DNA from: Pantoea agglomerans NBRC 102470
GTDB lineage: Bacteria; Pseudomonadota; Gammaproteobacteria; Enterobacterales; Enterobacteriaceae
Assembly: GCF_001598475.1 (NCBI RefSeq)
Contig: NZ_BCZA01000001.1
Location: 310,001 to 374,000, forward strand
Reading direction: 5' to 3'
DNA: 64,000 nucleotides
Shown here: positions 54,104-64,000 of the stretch, piece by piece
Position numbering within the stretch: position 1 is the first letter of the stretch
Layout of the letters: the number at the start of each line of letters is the position of its first letter
Made by a program: the position numbers and the translations under genes
The notes under the pieces: generated by a model
The model's database searches: none
Told to the model about the DNA's origin: nothing
Seen by the model: the letters and a program-made list of their open reading frames with translations, nothing else

Positions 54104-55012
54104 ATGCGGCTCCGCCATATAGAGGTCTTTCAGGCCATCGTACAGACCGGCAGCATCAGCGCGGCGGCGCGCTTGCTCAATGTCTCGCAGCCCAATATCA
54201 GCCGTGTGCTGAATCATGCTGAACAGCAATTGGGATTTGCGCTGTTTGAGCGACGTATACAGGGAATGAGTGTGACGGCAGAAGGGCGACGTCTCCTGCC
54301 TGAAATAGACGATCTCTGCCAGCGCCTGCAATCTATCACCCAGCTCACGGAACAGCTGCGGCGTGGCGAAGGGCAGTTAGTTCGCGTCGGCGCGGCTCAC
54401 GCTTTTGGTCAGATGGTTTTGGCACCCGCATTAGTCACCTGGCGGCAACAGATGGCCTCGGTCAGTGTCGAACTGGTCACCGAGCACTTTAGTACCTTAT
54501 GCCAGATGATTCTGGATAATCAGCTCGATTTCGCGCTGGTTTTTGGTCAGCAGGTCGATGCGGATCTTCTGGCTGAACCTCTGTTTCAGTCTTCGATGGT
54601 CGCGCTGTTACCGCTCAATCACCCCCGTAATGAACCCGTTACGCTTGCGTGGTTATGCAACAATAATCTACTGATGATGCAGGCTCAGGATCCGCTTGGA
54701 CGCGTACTTCACCGAGCGCTGCGCGATAAAAAACTGAATCCCGCCGTGTCGTTGTCGATTAAAACCTATTCGGTCATTGCAGATATGGTGCTGGCAGGCG
54801 GCGGCACGGGCGTCGTGGATCTCTTCACCGCCTGTCGCTATGCCGAACAGCTAAAGCTGCTACCCATAGCGCAACCCCTGCCGTTTGAAGTGATGCTGAT
54901 CAGCCGCCGTGACCAGCCACAGTCGCAGTCCACTCTGCAGCTTAAGCAGGTCATCCGTAACAGACTGTGGGAGATCGCCCGGCAGTGCGAAACGCAGTTT
55001 TTGGGTGGCTGA
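54104..55012 (+). CDS. LysR-family transcriptional regulator
   Basis: 302 residues. The N-terminal winged helix-turn-helix has RLRHIEVFQAIVQTGSISAAA and LLNVSQPNISRVLNHAEQQLG, then the LysR linker helix and FERR. The effector-binding domain fills the rest (about 90-300), with VRVGAAHAFGQ and LAEPLFQSSMVALLPLNHP. It is downstream of, and parallel to, the D-amino-acid peptide genes, so it probably controls them in response to a peptide or D-amino acid. The dyad at 44418-44434 is a candidate target. It is not divergent from its targets, which is less common for the family. Confidence 0.85.
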   Translation: MRLRHIEVFQAIVQTGSISAAARLLNVSQPNISRVLNHAEQQLGFALFERRIQGMSVTAEGRRLLPEIDDLCQRLQSITQLTEQLRRGEGQLVRVGAAHAFGQMVLAPALVTWRQQMASVSVELVTEHFSTLCQMILDNQLDFALVFGQQVDADLLAEPLFQSSMVALLPLNHPRNEPVTLAWLCNNNLLMMQAQDPLGRVLHRALRDKKLNPAVSLSIKTYSVIADMVLAGGGTGVVDLFTACRYAEQLKLLPIAQPLPFEVMLISRRDQPQSQSTLQLKQVIRNRLWEIARQCETQFLGG

Positions 55013-55190
55013 ATAAGCGCCGCTTTCAGGTGAAGAGCAGGGGAAGAGGGTGTGCCCAGGCAGCATCAGATTCGTTCGCTGACTTTTGCACCAGAAAGCG
55101 CGGAGCCCGAACAGTGAACCTTCTTTAAGGCAATGATTCCGGCATTGTTGAAATGTGCTGACAGAGACTATTGAGACGGCGTTGAAATGA

Positions 55191-55216
55191 AAAATCCACG
55201 CAATGGCGTGGATTTT
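55191..55216. terminator. Bidirectional terminator between lysR and ychF
   Basis: Perfect 11-bp stem AAAATCCACGC / GCGTGGATTTT with loop AATG. A/T runs at both ends let it serve the rightward lysR transcript and the leftward ychF transcript, which converge here. Confidence 0.85.
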
Positions 55217-55271
55217 ATGATTTTTGAGCTTCATGAGATTCAGTAAGACCTCATGAGACAACAATTTTTAA

Positions 55272-56363
55272 TCAGACGTTGAACAGGAAGTTCATAACAT
55301 CGCCATCTTTCACGATGTACTCTTTACCTTCTGAACGCATCTTGCCGGCTTCTTTAGCACCTTGCTCGCCTTTATAAGCGATGAAATCTTCAAACGCGAT
55401 GGTCTGGGCGCGGATAAAGCCTTTCTCGAAGTCGGTATGGATTTTACCGGCGGCCTGCGGAGCCGTCGCGCCAACCGGGATGGTCCAGGCACGTACTTCT
55501 TTCACGCCAGCGGTGAAGTAGGTCTGCAGGTTCAGCAGGGAGTAACCGGCGCGGATAACGCGGTTCAGGCCTGGCTCTTCCAGTCCCAGCTCTGCCATGA
55601 ACTCGTCACGGTCTTCATCTTCCAGCTCAGCGATATCCGACTCAACGGCGGCGCACACTGGCACCACGACTGAACCTTCCGCTTCGGCGATAGCGCGCAC
55701 CTGATCCAGGTACGGGTTGTTCTCGAAACCATCTTCATTGACGTTAGCAATGTACATAGTAGGTTTCAGGGTCAGGAAGCTCAGATAGCGGATTGCCGCT
55801 TTGTCGTCCTCATCCAGATTCAGTGAACGCAGCATGCCCGCTTCAGAAAGATGCGGCAGACACTTCTCCAGCGCAGCCAGCTCAGCCTTAGCATCTTTGT
55901 CGCCGCCTTTGGCTTTCTTCTGCACGCGCTGAATCGCACGTTCACAGGTTTCAAGATCGGACAGCGCCAGCTCGGTGTTGATCACATCAATATCTTCAGC
56001 CGGGTTCACTTTACCCGCCACGTGGATGATGTTGTCGTTTTCAAAGCAGCGCACCACGTGGCCGATCGCTTCGGTTTCGCGGATGTTGGTCAGGAACTGG
56101 TTGCCCAGACCTTCACCTTTCGACGCGCCTTTTACCAGACCGGCGATATCGACGAATTCCATGGTAGTCGGCACCACGCGCTGCGGCTTAACAATCTCAG
56201 AAAGCTGGTCGAGACGCAGGTCAGGCATCGGCACCACGCCCGTGTTTGGCTCAATGGTGCAGAAGGGGAAGTTAGCCGCTTCGATGCCCGCTTTAGTCAG
56301 CGCGTTAAACAGAGTGGATTTACCGACGTTCGGCAGGCCCACGATACCGCATTTGAATCCCAT
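55272..56363 (-). CDS. ychF: Redox-responsive ATPase/GTPase YchF
   Basis: 363 residues, the same length as E. coli YchF. The P-loop [12 protein letters not shown] opens the G domain, and [20 protein letters not shown] carries switch II. The usual NKxD is replaced by NVNE, which explains the ATP preference of the OLA1/YchF group. A coiled-coil insert lies at about 130-200, and a TGS domain ends the protein. It binds ribosomes and influences oxidative-stress responses. The pth gene lies 108 bases upstream in the same direction, the normal enteric order. Confidence 0.97.
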   Translation of the reverse strand: MGFKCGIVGLPNVGKSTLFNALTKAGIEAANFPFCTIEPNTGVVPMPDLRLDQLSEIVKPQRVVPTTMEFVDIAGLVKGASKGEGLGNQFLTNIRETEAIGHVVRCFENDNIIHVAGKVNPAEDIDVINTELALSDLETCERAIQRVQKKAKGGDKDAKAELAALEKCLPHLSEAGMLRSLNLDEDDKAAIRYLSFLTLKPTMYIANVNEDGFENNPYLDQVRAIAEAEGSVVVPVCAAVESDIAELEDEDRDEFMAELGLEEPGLNRVIRAGYSLLNLQTYFTAGVKEVRAWTIPVGATAPQAAGKIHTDFEKGFIRAQTIAFEDFIAYKGEQGAKEAGKMRSEGKEYIVKDGDVMNFLFNV

Positions 56364-56471
56364 GGTTTGATACCCTTTATAACTGGATGGACAGTGCGCC
56401 AGAAGGCGGACTGTCGGAGACGAATTGAAAAATTTCGCGCATTATACACGGAATCACGACGATTCGGGCGT

Positions 56472-57059
56472 TTAAGCAGGCTTGAAGGCGTGCAGCCGGT
56501 TCATCGCCTTGATACGATCCTCTTTCAGCCACAGTTCGGTGCAGCGCGCCGCCTCATCAATGGCATCATCAATCAGCTTCTGCTCACTGGCGGGCGGCTT
56601 GCCCAGCACAAATCCGGTCACCTTGTTGCGATCGCCGGGATGTCCGATACCGATGCGCAGCCGATGGAAATTGTTGTTGTTGCCCATTTTGCTGATGATA
56701 TCTTTCAGCCCGTTATGGCCGCCATGCCCGCCGCCCTGCTTGAACTTCGCCACGCCGGGTGGCAGATCGAGTTCATCATGCGCCACCAGGATCTCTTCTG
56801 GCGCGATGCGATAAAAGGTCGCCATCGCCGCCACGGCTTTCCCGCTCAGGTTCATAAAGGTGGTCGGCACCAGCAGGCGCACATCCTCTCCGGCTATCGC
56901 CAGGCGCGCGGTATAGCCATAGAATTTGCCTTCCTCTTTCAGTGACTGATTGTGGCGCTCAGCCAGTAAATCCAGATACCAGGCACCCGCATTGTGGCGC
57001 GTGGCGGCATATTCAGCGCCTGGATTGGCAAGGCCCACAATCAGTTTAATGCTGCTCAC
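56472..57059 (-). CDS. pth: Peptidyl-tRNA hydrolase
   Basis: 195 residues from a GTG at 57059, preceded by AGGATAATCATT; this start reproduces the E. coli N-terminus, whereas the longer frame adds 29 unrelated residues. The sequence has [22 protein letters not shown] (catalytic His22 near its end), [20 protein letters not shown] and [13 protein letters not shown]. It releases peptides from stalled peptidyl-tRNA. It is divergent from ychH, with 255 bases between them. Confidence 0.97.
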   Translation of the reverse strand: MSSIKLIVGLANPGAEYAATRHNAGAWYLDLLAERHNQSLKEEGKFYGYTARLAIAGEDVRLLVPTTFMNLSGKAVAAMATFYRIAPEEILVAHDELDLPPGVAKFKQGGGHGGHNGLKDIISKMGNNNNFHRLRIGIGHPGDRNKVTGFVLGKPPASEQKLIDDAIDEAARCTELWLKEDRIKAMNRLHAFKPA

Positions 57060-57314
57060 AATGATTATCCTGCTGTTATCGCGAAAGGGCGTTAGTTTAC
57101 TTCGCCATGGCCGAGATGACAAAGTACAAGCAGCGAAATGGTTCATGACGGTGATTAATCATTTTCCATCTGAATCAACAGGCTGCAATCAGGGCCAGTT
57201 AATTATTTATGGCTGATGTGTGATCCAGTCCGCAACGTTATCGTCACCCATTGCCTAAGCTTATGGCACTTAACATTGTGTGCGGTTATTGACTCATATG
57301 GATGGAGGTGCAGC

Positions 57315-57590
57315 ATGAAACATCAACACTGCCGCGTAGCGGGTAACAGCTTGATGGTACTGGGATTAGTCACAATGGTGCTGGGCGTGGGTTTCTCAAT
57401 TATGAACCAGCTTCCCTCGCTTGATCTGCCAGATGCGCTGGCGCAGGGCGCAATCCTCGGCATCTTTGTTGGTGCAATGATGTGGCTGGTCGGGGCGGGT
57501 CTGAGTGGTCGTGAAAAGGTTGAAGATCGTTATTACTGGCATCGTCACTATGACAAACGTTGTCGCCGGTCACACAATTCACACCATTAA
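57315..57590 (+). CDS. ychH: Stress-induced membrane protein YchH
   Basis: 91 residues from the ATG at 57315, which has GGAGGTG just ahead; upstream in-frame codons are not conserved in the family. It has two membrane helices, about 11-31 (LMVLGLVTMVLGVGFSI) and 42-63 (GAILGIFVGAMMWLVGAG). A charged tail rich in His/Arg/Tyr (YYWHRHYDKRCRR) ends it. YchH homologues respond to envelope and oxidative stress. The position between pth and prs matches E. coli. Its last four bases overlap the convergent cyclase gene. Confidence 0.93.
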   Translation: MKHQHCRVAGNSLMVLGLVTMVLGVGFSIMNQLPSLDLPDALAQGAILGIFVGAMMWLVGAGLSGREKVEDRYYWHRHYDKRCRRSHNSHH

Positions 57591-58738
57591 CTGATGCCAG
57601 CAGTGACCGGATGCTGCGCGATGCGGTTCCGGCCGCTGGCCTTGGCGTGATAGAGCGCTTTATCCGCCAGTGCGAGTAAATCGTCAAAACCCTGCTGCTG
57701 ATGTGTGACCGTGGCAAACCCAATGCTTACCGAATAGGCAATTGAATTGGGTTGTGACGCACAGACCTCCCGCCGGATAGTCTCGCACCATGCCTCTGCC
57801 TCTGTTGCCGCCGCCGGAATTATCGCCGCAAACTCCTCTCCGCCCAGTCGCGCAAAACGCCCCTCAGCCGGTATCAGCCCTCTGACAATGTCGCAAAAGT
57901 GAATCAATATCTGGTCGCCCTGTTGATGGCCATACCGATCGTTAATGCTCTTAAAATGATCCAGATCGAACAGAATCGCGCTAAACGGCCGGTTCTGACG
58001 GCGGCATCGCGCCACAATCTTCTCTGCTTCATTAAATAAAGCCCGACGATTCCAGACGCTGGTCAGAGGATCGTGCATCGAGGCATGTTTTAAGACTGAC
58101 TGCATCTGTTCATTCACCATGGCCAGGATAGTAAATGTCAGACCGATGACAAACAGAATCGATTCCAGGATGACGTAAATCGAGAAGTTTGATCCGCCAA
58201 TGGCGCCAGGCAGCGTGCTGGGAATCGCGCTGTCCAGAAACAGGCGAGCCAGGTGAAACAGCAGATGGATCCACAGCAGCAACTGTGCAGGCCAGAAGGT
58301 CACCTTTAGCGTGGCACGCGCCAGCCAGACCAGCTGGATCAGTGCGGCGGTATAGGCAATGCAGGCGATGCAGAGCACCAGCACCCGTTTGGGTAAGCTG
58401 TAATAGAATGCCGGGAAACAGCAGAGGAGTGCCCAGAGCAGGGCGCCCAGCAGCCAGTGAGTGCCGATGGGCTTGCCGCAGAAGCGCCGGAACGCATTTA
58501 ACAATCCGCCGTAAGCCAGCATCACTAAAACGTTACCCACTGCAACGGGCAGGAAATGCAGGCCACTGCTGCGCAGGCTACTTAAGAATACCGCAATCAG
58601 GGTGAAAACCAGCGACAGGCAGGTGAAGCCGAGAACGCGATCATACTGCGATCCGATCCAGGCAAAAAACATGATGATGCTCAGAAACCCCAGCACATAA
58701 AGCTCGCAGACAAATAACGTATAGATATCCAGGCTCAT
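57587..58738 (-). CDS. Membrane-bound diguanylate cyclase (GGDEF)
   Basis: 383 residues from the ATG at 58738; a start at 58780 is possible. Around six to seven hydrophobic helices fill residues 1-205. The GGDEF domain follows: HDPLTSVWNRRALFNEAE, ILFDLDHFKSINDRYGHQQGD and the active-site RLGGEEFAAIIP. GGEEF is a catalytically competent variant, so the protein should make cyclic di-GMP at the membrane. No RxxD inhibitory site precedes GGEEF (PAEG there). It lies where E. coli has dauA between prs and ychH. Confidence 0.9.
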   Translation of the reverse strand: MSLDIYTLFVCELYVLGFLSIIMFFAWIGSQYDRVLGFTCLSLVFTLIAVFLSSLRSSGLHFLPVAVGNVLVMLAYGGLLNAFRRFCGKPIGTHWLLGALLWALLCCFPAFYYSLPKRVLVLCIACIAYTAALIQLVWLARATLKVTFWPAQLLLWIHLLFHLARLFLDSAIPSTLPGAIGGSNFSIYVILESILFVIGLTFTILAMVNEQMQSVLKHASMHDPLTSVWNRRALFNEAEKIVARCRRQNRPFSAILFDLDHFKSINDRYGHQQGDQILIHFCDIVRGLIPAEGRFARLGGEEFAAIIPAAATEAEAWCETIRREVCASQPNSIAYSVSIGFATVTHQQQGFDDLLALADKALYHAKASGRNRIAQHPVTAGIS

Positions 58739-58916
58739 GGCGGTCAGGGTTCTTATGAAAAGTGCGCTGCAAATTACCACTTAACGGCACAGGGCAGAAG
58801 CGGGGAACGCGGCGTTTTATCAAAAGAGTGGGTGGCGTTGAAAATAGTCGATTTTGGGGAAATTTATCGCGAAAATATCAGAAAAAGAAGCGCGTTAATC
58901 GGGCGCCCGGCAGGCA

Positions 58917-58943
58917 TAAAAAAACCGGGCACAGGGCCCGGTT
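58917..58943 (-). terminator. Rho-independent terminator of prs
   Basis: Read on the minus strand: AACCGGGC / GCCCGGTT stem with a five-base loop, followed by seven T. It begins about ten bases after the prs stop. Confidence 0.9.
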
Positions 58944-58952
58944 CCGCGAAGA

Positions 58953-59972
<1,020 letters not shown>

Positions 59973-60036
59973 TCACACGGGTGTGTTGATGCGAAACGTG
60001 CAGTGTCCGGAACGTGGTGACACTGTCACGCATTCG

Positions 60037-60894
60037 CTAATCGCCTCGCAGGGTACGCTGTAGCGGCGAAACATTTACGCCCCGGGCTACAAATGCGCGT
60101 ACCCCATTCGGGGCAAGCTCCAGCACCTGGCGGGCAGCAGACTCGGTGTCGAACTCAGCAAACACACAAGCGCCCGTGCCAGTCAGGCGTGACGGCGCGT
60201 ATTCTAGCAGCCAGGAAACAAGCTCATCAACCTCACGAAAACGTTTTCTTACCACTGCTTCACAATCATTGGTGAAGGGTGATGCTAAAAGCGTCGATAA
60301 ACTGCGCGATGGAGTATCTCGCGTCAGTTCGGGGTCGTTGAATACTACTGGGGTGCTGATATTCACGCCGGGATGGGCGACAAGATACCACTTTTCTTCC
60401 GGCTCTGCGGGATGAAGTTGTTCACCCACACCCTGGGCGAAGGCCGCGAAGCCCTGGACAAACACCGGCACATCCGCGCCCAGCTTCACGCCCATCGCCG
60501 CCAGCTCATCCGGCGTGAAGCCGGTTTGCCACAGATGATTCAGCGCCACCAGCACGGTTGCCGCATCAGAGGAGCCGCCACCGAGACCGCCACCCATGGG
60601 CAGGTTTTTCTCAACGGCAATCTGCGCGCCCGCGTGAGCGGACAGGCGGTGGTTATCCTGCGCCGCCTGTTTCAGCATGTTTGCGGCGCGGACAATCAGG
60701 TTATCCGCATCCGCAACGCCTGCCACGGGCGTTAACAGTGTAATCGAGCCGCTTTGATTGACGGTAATCTGCAGCTGGTCACCGTAATCAAGAAACTGAA
60801 ACAGCGTCTGCAGGTTGTGATAGCCGTCGGGACGACGGCCGGTGATGTAGAGAAAAAGATTCAGTTTTGCCGGGGCAGGCCAGTGGGTGATCAT
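60037..60894 (-). CDS. ispE: 4-diphosphocytidyl-2-C-methyl-D-erythritol kinase
   Basis: 285 residues, a GHMP kinase. It starts [22 protein letters not shown] and has the ATP-binding loop [20 protein letters not shown] (ends near residue 113), then [11 protein letters not shown] near the C-terminus. It catalyses the fourth step of the MEP isoprenoid pathway. The start overlaps the lolB stop by four bases, so the two are translationally coupled as in other enteric bacteria. Confidence 0.97.
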   Translation of the reverse strand: MITHWPAPAKLNLFLYITGRRPDGYHNLQTLFQFLDYGDQLQITVNQSGSITLLTPVAGVADADNLIVRAANMLKQAAQDNHRLSAHAGAQIAVEKNLPMGGGLGGGSSDAATVLVALNHLWQTGFTPDELAAMGVKLGADVPVFVQGFAAFAQGVGEQLHPAEPEEKWYLVAHPGVNISTPVVFNDPELTRDTPSRSLSTLLASPFTNDCEAVVRKRFREVDELVSWLLEYAPSRLTGTGACVFAEFDTESAARQVLELAPNGVRAFVARGVNVSPLQRTLRGD

Positions 60895-61514
60895 TGAACG
60901 GTCCAGCCGTCCATACGCAGTTTAATCCGCTGGTCACCCTCTTTCAGCTCCAGGCTCGAAGGAAGCGGCGGGGTGACTTTGCTGTCGTAGCCCGCAATAG
61001 AGACCTGCCAGTTCTGACCGTCGCGGCTGTAGTTCAGGCTGCTCAGCTGATAGCTCTCGTTGAGCTGATAGTCGGTGGCATCGCCTGGCAGACCCATCAT
61101 CCACTGGCGCAGATTCGCCAGCGGAATGTTCATGCCGGTCAGCTGCGAAATCATTTTCTGCGCATCGTTGCTGACGTAACGCTTGCCTTTGTTATCGACG
61201 ATCTGTACCACCGAGCCCTGCGCATCCAGCTGCAGTTCGGTGCTGCCCAGCGGATTGGTCAGCAGCAGGCGATAGCGATCGGGCGCGGTCTGCTGCCAGT
61301 TAAAGCGGGCATAGACTTTCTGCTTGTCAGAAAGATAGGCAAAGGCGCCGCGGGTCTGATAGTGCGTGACCTTTGAGACCGCCTGCTGATGCTGTTGCCA
61401 CTGTGGCGCGGTAACGCTGGGGCCCGGGCCTTGCGGTTTGTTGACGCTACAGGCTGCCAGCAGCACGCTGGCAAGGGGCAAAAGGCGCAACAGATTGCGT
61501 GGTGAATTAAGCAT
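60891..61514 (-). CDS. lolB: Outer-membrane lipoprotein receptor LolB
   Basis: 207 residues from the ATG at 61514, equal to E. coli LolB. The signal peptide ends in LLAAC, so Cys22 is lipidated. The mature part has [39 protein letters not shown] and [15 protein letters not shown]. LolB accepts lipoproteins from LolA and inserts them into the outer membrane, a service also needed by TssJ and the other T6SS lipoprotein here. It is divergent from hemA across a 216-base promoter region. Confidence 0.96.
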   Translation of the reverse strand: MLNSPRNLLRLLPLASVLLAACSVNKPQGPGPSVTAPQWQQHQQAVSKVTHYQTRGAFAYLSDKQKVYARFNWQQTAPDRYRLLLTNPLGSTELQLDAQGSVVQIVDNKGKRYVSNDAQKMISQLTGMNIPLANLRQWMMGLPGDATDYQLNESYQLSSLNYSRDGQNWQVSIAGYDSKVTPPLPSSLELKEGDQRIKLRMDGWTVQ

Positions 61515-61730
61515 CAAGTGGTCATCTCCTCGGACACATTTATTATTCGTAACGGATAACGCTAACCGTCCCGGTTTTAACCGTCAATGCTGTTATGCAG
61601 CAAATTGAGCACGATCGGGTTAATCTTATTACAGTCATAGCCTTTGTATGGCTTTTCTTGATCTGCCGCATCTTGTAGAATGCGCCTCACAAAACCCTGA
61701 CATTATTGGGACATCCCAACCAAAACCGCT

Positions 61731-62987
61731 ATGACGCTGCTCGCTCTCGGAATCAATCACAAGACAGCCCCCATTGCTCTGCGCGAACGCGTCTCGTTCG
61801 GGCCGGAGACGCTTGAGCAGGCGTTAAACAGCCTGTTATCACAGCCAATGGTGCAGAGCGGCGTGGTGTTGTCCACCTGTAACCGGACTGAACTCTACCT
61901 GAGTGTAGAGCAGCAGGCCGATTTACAGGCGCGTCTGGTAAGCTGGTTATGCAATTATCATCAGCTGGATGAAGAGGATGTGCGAAACAGCCTCTACTGG
62001 CATCAGGATAACGAGGCGGTCAGCCATCTGATGCGCGTTGCCAGCGGACTCGACTCACTGGTGCTGGGCGAACCGCAGATCCTCGGTCAGGTGAAAAAAG
62101 CCTTTGCCGACTCATCACGCGGTCAGGCGCTGAGCAGTGAACTGGAACGCATGTTCCAGAAAACCTTCTCGGTTGCCAAACGCGTGCGTACGGAAACGGA
62201 TATCGGTGCCAACGCGGTTTCGGTGGCGTTTGCCGCCTGTACGCTGGCCCGTCAGATCTTCGAATCGCTCTCTTCCGTCAATGTCTTGCTGGTTGGCGCT
62301 GGTGAGACCATTGAGCTGGTGGCGCGTCATCTGCGTGAACATCAGGTCAAAAATCTGATTATCGCCAACCGTACCCGCGAACGTGCCGAAACGCTGGCGT
62401 CGGAAGTGGGTGCAGAGGTGATCACCCTGGCGGAGATCGACGCCCGTCTGGCAGAAGCCGACATTATTATCTCGTCAACCTCCAGTCCGCTACCGATTAT
62501 CGGTAAGGGGATGATGGAGCGCGCGCTGAAAGCGCGACGTAACAAGCCAATGCTGCTGGTCGATATTGCGGTTCCGCGCGACGTAGAGCCGGAAGTGGGC
62601 GACCTGCCTAACGCCTATCTCTACAGCGTGGATGACCTGCAGGCGATCATCGAGCAGAACCTGGCGCAGCGCAAAGCGGCCGCGGTTCAGGCCGAAAGCA
62701 TCGTGGTTCAGGAAAGCAGCGAATTCATGGCATGGCTGCGCTCACAGGGCGCGGTGAATACGATCCGTGAATATCGTTCTCAGGCGGAAGAGATCCGCGC
62801 TGAGCTGGAAGGCCGTGCGCTGCAGGCGCTGCAGCAGGGTGCCGATCCGCAGAAAGTCATGCAGGAACTGGCGCACAAGCTGACCAACCGTTTAATACAC
62901 GCTCCAACCAAATCACTTCAGCAGGCCGCCCGCGACGGCGATAATGAACGCCTGCAGATTTTACGCGACAGCCTGGGTCTCGATTAG
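61731..62987 (+). CDS. hemA: Glutamyl-tRNA reductase
   Basis: 418 residues, the E. coli length. Catalytic Cys50 lies in [15 protein letters not shown]. The conserved [13 protein letters not shown], the NADPH-binding [16 protein letters not shown] and [10 protein letters not shown], and the [11 protein letters not shown] motif all follow. A C-terminal dimerisation helix ends the protein. It reduces glutamyl-tRNA to glutamate-1-semialdehyde, the first step of haem synthesis. The N-terminal [14 protein letters not shown] includes the residues tied to Lon/ClpAP turnover in enteric HemA. prfA follows after 42 bases. Confidence 0.98.
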   Translation: MTLLALGINHKTAPIALRERVSFGPETLEQALNSLLSQPMVQSGVVLSTCNRTELYLSVEQQADLQARLVSWLCNYHQLDEEDVRNSLYWHQDNEAVSHLMRVASGLDSLVLGEPQILGQVKKAFADSSRGQALSSELERMFQKTFSVAKRVRTETDIGANAVSVAFAACTLARQIFESLSSVNVLLVGAGETIELVARHLREHQVKNLIIANRTRERAETLASEVGAEVITLAEIDARLAEADIIISSTSSPLPIIGKGMMERALKARRNKPMLLVDIAVPRDVEPEVGDLPNAYLYSVDDLQAIIEQNLAQRKAAAVQAESIVVQESSEFMAWLRSQGAVNTIREYRSQAEEIRAELEGRALQALQQGADPQKVMQELAHKLTNRLIHAPTKSLQQAARDGDNERLQILRDSLGLD

Positions 62988-63029
62988 GCACACCGCTGTC
63001 GCCACCTGTTACGGGAATCCCACATTTAA

Positions 63030-64000
63030 ATGAAAACCTCTATAGTTGCCAAACTGGAAGCCCTGCAGGAGCGCCACGAAGAAGTGGAAGCGATGCTGGG
63101 CGATGCAGGCGTGATCGCCGATCAGGAGCGTTTCCGTGCGCTGTCACGCGAATATGCTCAGCTGACCGATGTGACCCGTTGCTTCCGCGACTGGCAGCAG
63201 GTGCAGGAAGATATCGAAACCGCGCAGCAGATGCTCGACGATCCTGAAATGCGTGACATGGCTCAGGAAGAGTTGCAGGAAGCGCGTGAGAAGAGTGACG
63301 TGCTGGAGCAGCAGTTGCAGGTTCTGTTGCTGCCGAAAGATCCGGATGATGAGCGCGCCTGTTTTATCGAAGTGCGCGCCGGAACCGGCGGCGATGAAGC
63401 GGCGATTTTCGCCGGCGATCTCTTCCGCATGTACAGCCGCTATGCCGAAGCGCGTCGCTGGCGCGTGGAGATCATCAGCGCCAACGAAGGCGAGCATGGC
63501 GGTTACAAAGAAGTGATTGCCCGCGTCACCGGCGAAGGTGCCTATGGACGCCTGAAGTTTGAGTCAGGCGGCCATCGCGTGCAGCGCGTGCCGGAGACCG
63601 AATCCCAGGGCCGCATTCACACCTCAGCCTGTACCGTTGCCGTGATGCCGGAAATCCCGGAAGCGGAACTGCCGGAAATCAATGCGGGCGATCTGAAGAT
63701 CGATACTTTCCGCTCATCCGGCGCAGGCGGTCAGCACGTTAACACCACCGACTCCGCTATTCGTATTACCCACCTGCCAACCGGTATCGTGGTGGAGTGT
63801 CAGGACGAACGTTCACAGCATAAAAACAAAGCCAAAGCGCTGGCGGTGCTGGGCTCGCGTATTCATGCTGCAGAGATGGCCCGCCGTCACGCCGCCGAAG
63901 CCAGCACCCGACGCAACCTGCTGGGCAGCGGCGATCGTTCTGACCGTAACCGCACCTACAACTTCCCGCAGGGCCGCGTGACCGATCACCGTATCAACCT
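63030..64000 (+). CDS. prfA: Peptide chain release factor 1 (cut by window end)
   Basis: The frame starts at ATG 63030 ([20 protein letters not shown]) and is open to the last base, about 323 of an expected 360 codons. It contains [40 protein letters not shown] with the codon-recognition tripeptide region, and the universal GGQ ([14 protein letters not shown]) with Gln235 at the E. coli position. RF1 terminates translation at UAA and UAG. It is co-oriented with hemA, as in E. coli. Confidence 0.97.
   Translation, partial: MKTSIVAKLEALQERHEEVEAMLGDAGVIADQERFRALSREYAQLTDVTRCFRDWQQVQEDIETAQQMLDDPEMRDMAQEELQEAREKSDVLEQQLQVLLLPKDPDDERACFIEVRAGTGGDEAAIFAGDLFRMYSRYAEARRWRVEIISANEGEHGGYKEVIARVTGEGAYGRLKFESGGHRVQRVPETESQGRIHTSACTVAVMPEIPEAELPEINAGDLKIDTFRSSGAGGQHVNTTDSAIRITHLPTGIVVECQDERSQHKNKAKALAVLGSRIHAAEMARRHAAEASTRRNLLGSGDRSDRNRTYNFPQGRVTDHRIN

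Noticed and set aside
53884..54105. 73-codon minus-strand frame overlapping the lysR start
   Set aside because: No ribosome site, no recognisable protein, and it collides with the well-supported LysR start.
55851..56945. 364-codon + strand frame opposite ychF and pth
   Set aside because: Both minus-strand genes match E. coli proteins over full length; this frame spans the gap between them without family resemblance.
59985..60005. PurR box ahead of prs
   Set aside because: Only a partial ACGTTTCG core is present; the flanking symmetric bases of the PurR consensus do not match.

Overview
The window reads as chromosome of an enteric gammaproteobacterium of the Pantoea/Erwinia group. Two things point there: the right end carries the Enterobacterales block prfA-hemA-lolB-ispE-prs...ychH-pth-ychF with near E. 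coli-like proteins, and the middle carries a large type VI secretion (T6SS) locus with variable 'hcp' and 'vgrG' islands of the kind described for Pantoea and Erwinia. The genus is an inference; there is no rRNA here to settle it.

Layout. 1-3.6 kb: edge of an EamA transporter, a class I glutamine amidotransferase, a convergent SAM methyltransferase, and an AldB-type aldehyde dehydrogenase with a clear terminator. 3.6-4.6 kb: about 1 kb without genes, holding inverted repeats upstream of the T6SS. 4.6-32.1 kb: the T6SS core, all on the + strand. The first block is a lipoprotein gene, tssJ, tssK, tssL, tssM, tagF, tssA, tssB, tssC. The hcp island follows (hcp, Tae4 amidase effector, Tai4 immunity, a cysteine-containing periplasmic orphan, two DUF1311/LprI-like periplasmic proteins). 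The second block is tagH (FHA), pppA (PP2C), an unknown periplasmic protein, tagJ, tssE, tssF, tssG, clpV, ppkA. All thirteen Tss components are present, with a PpkA-PppA-FHA-TagF post-translational control set.

32.1-44.3 kb: the vgrG island. VgrG carries a C-terminal glucosaminidase domain of the type usual in Gram-positive autolysins, followed by a likely periplasmic immunity protein and two further exported orphans. Then come an EagR-type chaperone, a PAAR-Rhs toxin with a ~144-residue C-terminal toxin domain, its probable immunity protein, another orphan, and a hydrophobic candidate effector translationally adjacent to a four-helix membrane protein (probable immunity). G+C falls sharply at the cargo ends of vgrG and rhs, as expected for exchanged effector/immunity modules.

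44.5-55.0 kb: an operon with its own terminator upstream and an ATAAC-N5-GTTAT dyad in front. It encodes a DgcN-like DUF1611 protein, a DgcA-like enolase-superfamily racemase/epimerase, a four-gene oligopeptide ABC importer (GsiABCD-like), a DmpA-type P1 aminopeptidase, a DppA-type M55 D-aminopeptidase and a LysR regulator. Together these suggest uptake and breakdown of peptides containing D-amino acids (probably murein-derived), with conversion of D-glutamate to the L series. It is a plausible metabolic counterpart to a T6SS armed with peptidoglycan hydrolases.

55.3-64 kb: housekeeping block (ychF, pth, ychH, a membrane diguanylate cyclase, prs, ispE, lolB, hemA, prfA cut by the window end). 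I saw no tRNA or rRNA gene, CRISPR array, insertion sequence or phage gene.
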